NCBI RefSeq assembly: GCF_030936135.1
Contig: NC_082613.1
Coordinates: 3,968,001-4,032,000, forward strand
DNA length: 64,000 nt
Direction of reading: 5' to 3'
Origin: Gavia stellata
Lineage: Eukaryota > Chordata > Aves > Gaviiformes > Gaviidae
The notes below the pieces were generated by a model that was not told where the DNA came from, did no database searches, and saw nothing but the letters and a program-made list of their open reading frames with translations. Positions 62,481 through 64,000 of this stretch are shown here, one piece after another; positions within the stretch are counted from its first letter, which is position 1; each line of letters opens with the position of its first letter. Position numbers and translations under genes: made by a program.

Positions 62481-64000
62481 TTTAACCTTCTGGCTCAAAG
62501 GGAAGTGGAAGCTGGGTGATACCACTTACTGCTTCAAAACAAAAGCTACAGTATTTCTGATATCAGGGCTGTAATGTTTGCTGAGAATCAAAGGAACCTT
62601 TTCAAACATCATTGTTACTGTTAAGAAGCGGCAGCTGCAACTTAAATAACCAACCTTTTCATACAAGGGAGTAGGCATTGGTGATTGAGACGCACTAAAT
62701 CCAGCAGCGTGGGCTGGAATTCAGTTACTTTCTGGTCAATTTGGGCAGCCTGGTTCTTGTAGCTGAGCTTTGGCCCCAGCAAGCCCCCAGGGGATGATTT
62801 GACCTTTAGTATGAATTTAGATCGACACTGTGACTTTTCTAAATTACGCCTGCCGGAGGTCTTCGGGTCACAGCGCTGTATCGTCAGAGCACTTCCAGCT
62901 CCCAGCGTACTCCCGGCAGTGTGGGAGAAGGGATGTAATTATTGATATTAATTTCAAAAAAAGCTGGATGTAAACTGGGTGAAAAAATGACAATCTGCTT
63001 GGAGGGTGTGCTTGTTATTTGTGACTGCTATGTATTTAGAGATGCTTCTGCTGACATAAATGGCACTACCTAAATTACTGGTGTAGGACAGCAAATTAGC
63101 TTTGCACAAGTCCTGAATGGTAATGTTTCTGCCACCTTATAAATAGTTAAAGTAGAAGAGCTGCTCTCTTTGCTTAGATAAACAGGGTCCCTGTGTGAAT
63201 AGCTTGCAGCCCCCAGTCATAATCCCTTTGTGATCTCTGGTTATAAAAATGATAGATGGAATGTAAACTACATAAAGATTAGTAATCACCAAGAGAGTAG
63301 AAAAAATATTGGGAAGAGTTGTAGGGTTTTTCTGCATTCCTGAGGAATTCTGCAGGGATTCCTTTTCTTTGGTGGAGCTTGTGCTATTCCCCAGCTCATC
63401 TCCTTTCAAACTCGCTGTCTGGAGACAGTGGAGATGTTGGTGGAGGATTTTCAGCTATTTTTAAAGAAATCTGGCATGGACTCACTGTGACCTTGTATAA
63501 ATGACATGACTGTTGTTTGCCTTAATTTCTGCAGTTGTAAAGCAGAGTAACAGGATGTATGTACTTGTCAAAGAATTTGTGGATTTACTGCTGGCTTGGA
63601 TGGTACTGTGATGTTCTCAGGGAAGGAGTCTGACAGTGAAGCGTCGATATTATATGGCAGAACAGCAGCCCTCTGTCATTCTATACATTCCAGCATATTC
63701 ATGTGCGATCCTATTCTTCTAATGTTTTGCATGCAAGGTAGCATTTCTGGACGCAGCTATTGATCTTGAGTGTCTGGTGTAGCATGTCTGATTTTCAGAA
63801 GTTCATGGTTTACCTTAAAATGTAACCATTTTAAAGTGTACAAATTTGGATTGCAGTCACTTCTCTCAAAAAGATCTCAGTCCTTTAGTACACCTTGTAA
63901 AATACTCTGGGGTTACAAAGTGTGAAGGTGGATCTTTCAAAAAACTGGAGAGTTGGGAACTGGGTTATGACAGCTGCAGCCTTTGAAAAATCCAGCTCAT

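Larger units (their letters stand above)
46771..64000. other. Gene-poor region to the right edge
   Basis: About 17 kb in which I can support no spliced gene. There is no CpG island, no recognised repeat family, and no pair of phase-compatible exons. Open frames of up to about 180 codons (for example 54076-54615 on + and 61134-61682 on -) have no family resemblance and fit chance expectation. The stretches at about 52560-52960 and 62810-62990 look like plausible regulatory sequence. A possible isolated exon is at 47259-47393. Confidence 0.5.

Overview
The window is vertebrate nuclear DNA and almost certainly avian. It has intron-rich genes with GT-AG junctions and CpG-island promoters. It also carries CR1 LINE copies ending in the typical bird 3' octamer-like tail, and a remnant of an LTR element family that I recognise from bird genomes. 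Nothing bacterial, plasmid-like or CRISPR-like is present. The species cannot be fixed from the sequence.

Layout, left to right. (1) 253-3244, + strand: the last three coding exons of a gene that enters from outside the window. Reading phase is preserved across both junctions. The product is not recognised by sequence; gene order suggests RBBP8NL. Its last intron holds a 5'-truncated CR1 element on the minus strand. (2) 3721 to about 11640: gene-free, with G-run clusters, an ATT microsatellite and a 23-bp minisatellite. (3) 11640-12950: CpG island with two CCAAT boxes. It drives CABLES2, which I assembled completely as ten coding exons from 12016 to 33741 (528 codons), with a 14.2-kb first intron and a 3' UTR of about 3 kb. 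(4) 36760-37580: a second CpG island with ETS, CRE-like and 5'-TOP signals, the promoter of RPS21. Five coding exons give exactly 83 codons, and the gene ends at the poly(A) signal at 41129. (5) 41155-64000: about 23 kb with no exon I can support. It contains an LTR remnant at about 46266-46770, a few tandem repeats, and some possible but unproven regulatory blocks.

The genes are not an operon or a shared pathway. RPS21 is a housekeeping 40S ribosomal protein. CABLES2 is a cyclin-box-fold adaptor linked to CDK and Abl-type kinase signalling. All three genes read on the + strand, and only about 0.4 kb separates the CABLES2 poly(A) signal from the RPS21 start. From memory, human RPS21 and CABLES2 are convergent, so this arrangement may reflect a local inversion. 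I found no clear undescribed system. The best leads are a candidate in-frame alternative last exon for RPS21, an antisense coding-like stretch in CABLES2 intron 8, and the unidentified C-terminus at the left edge.
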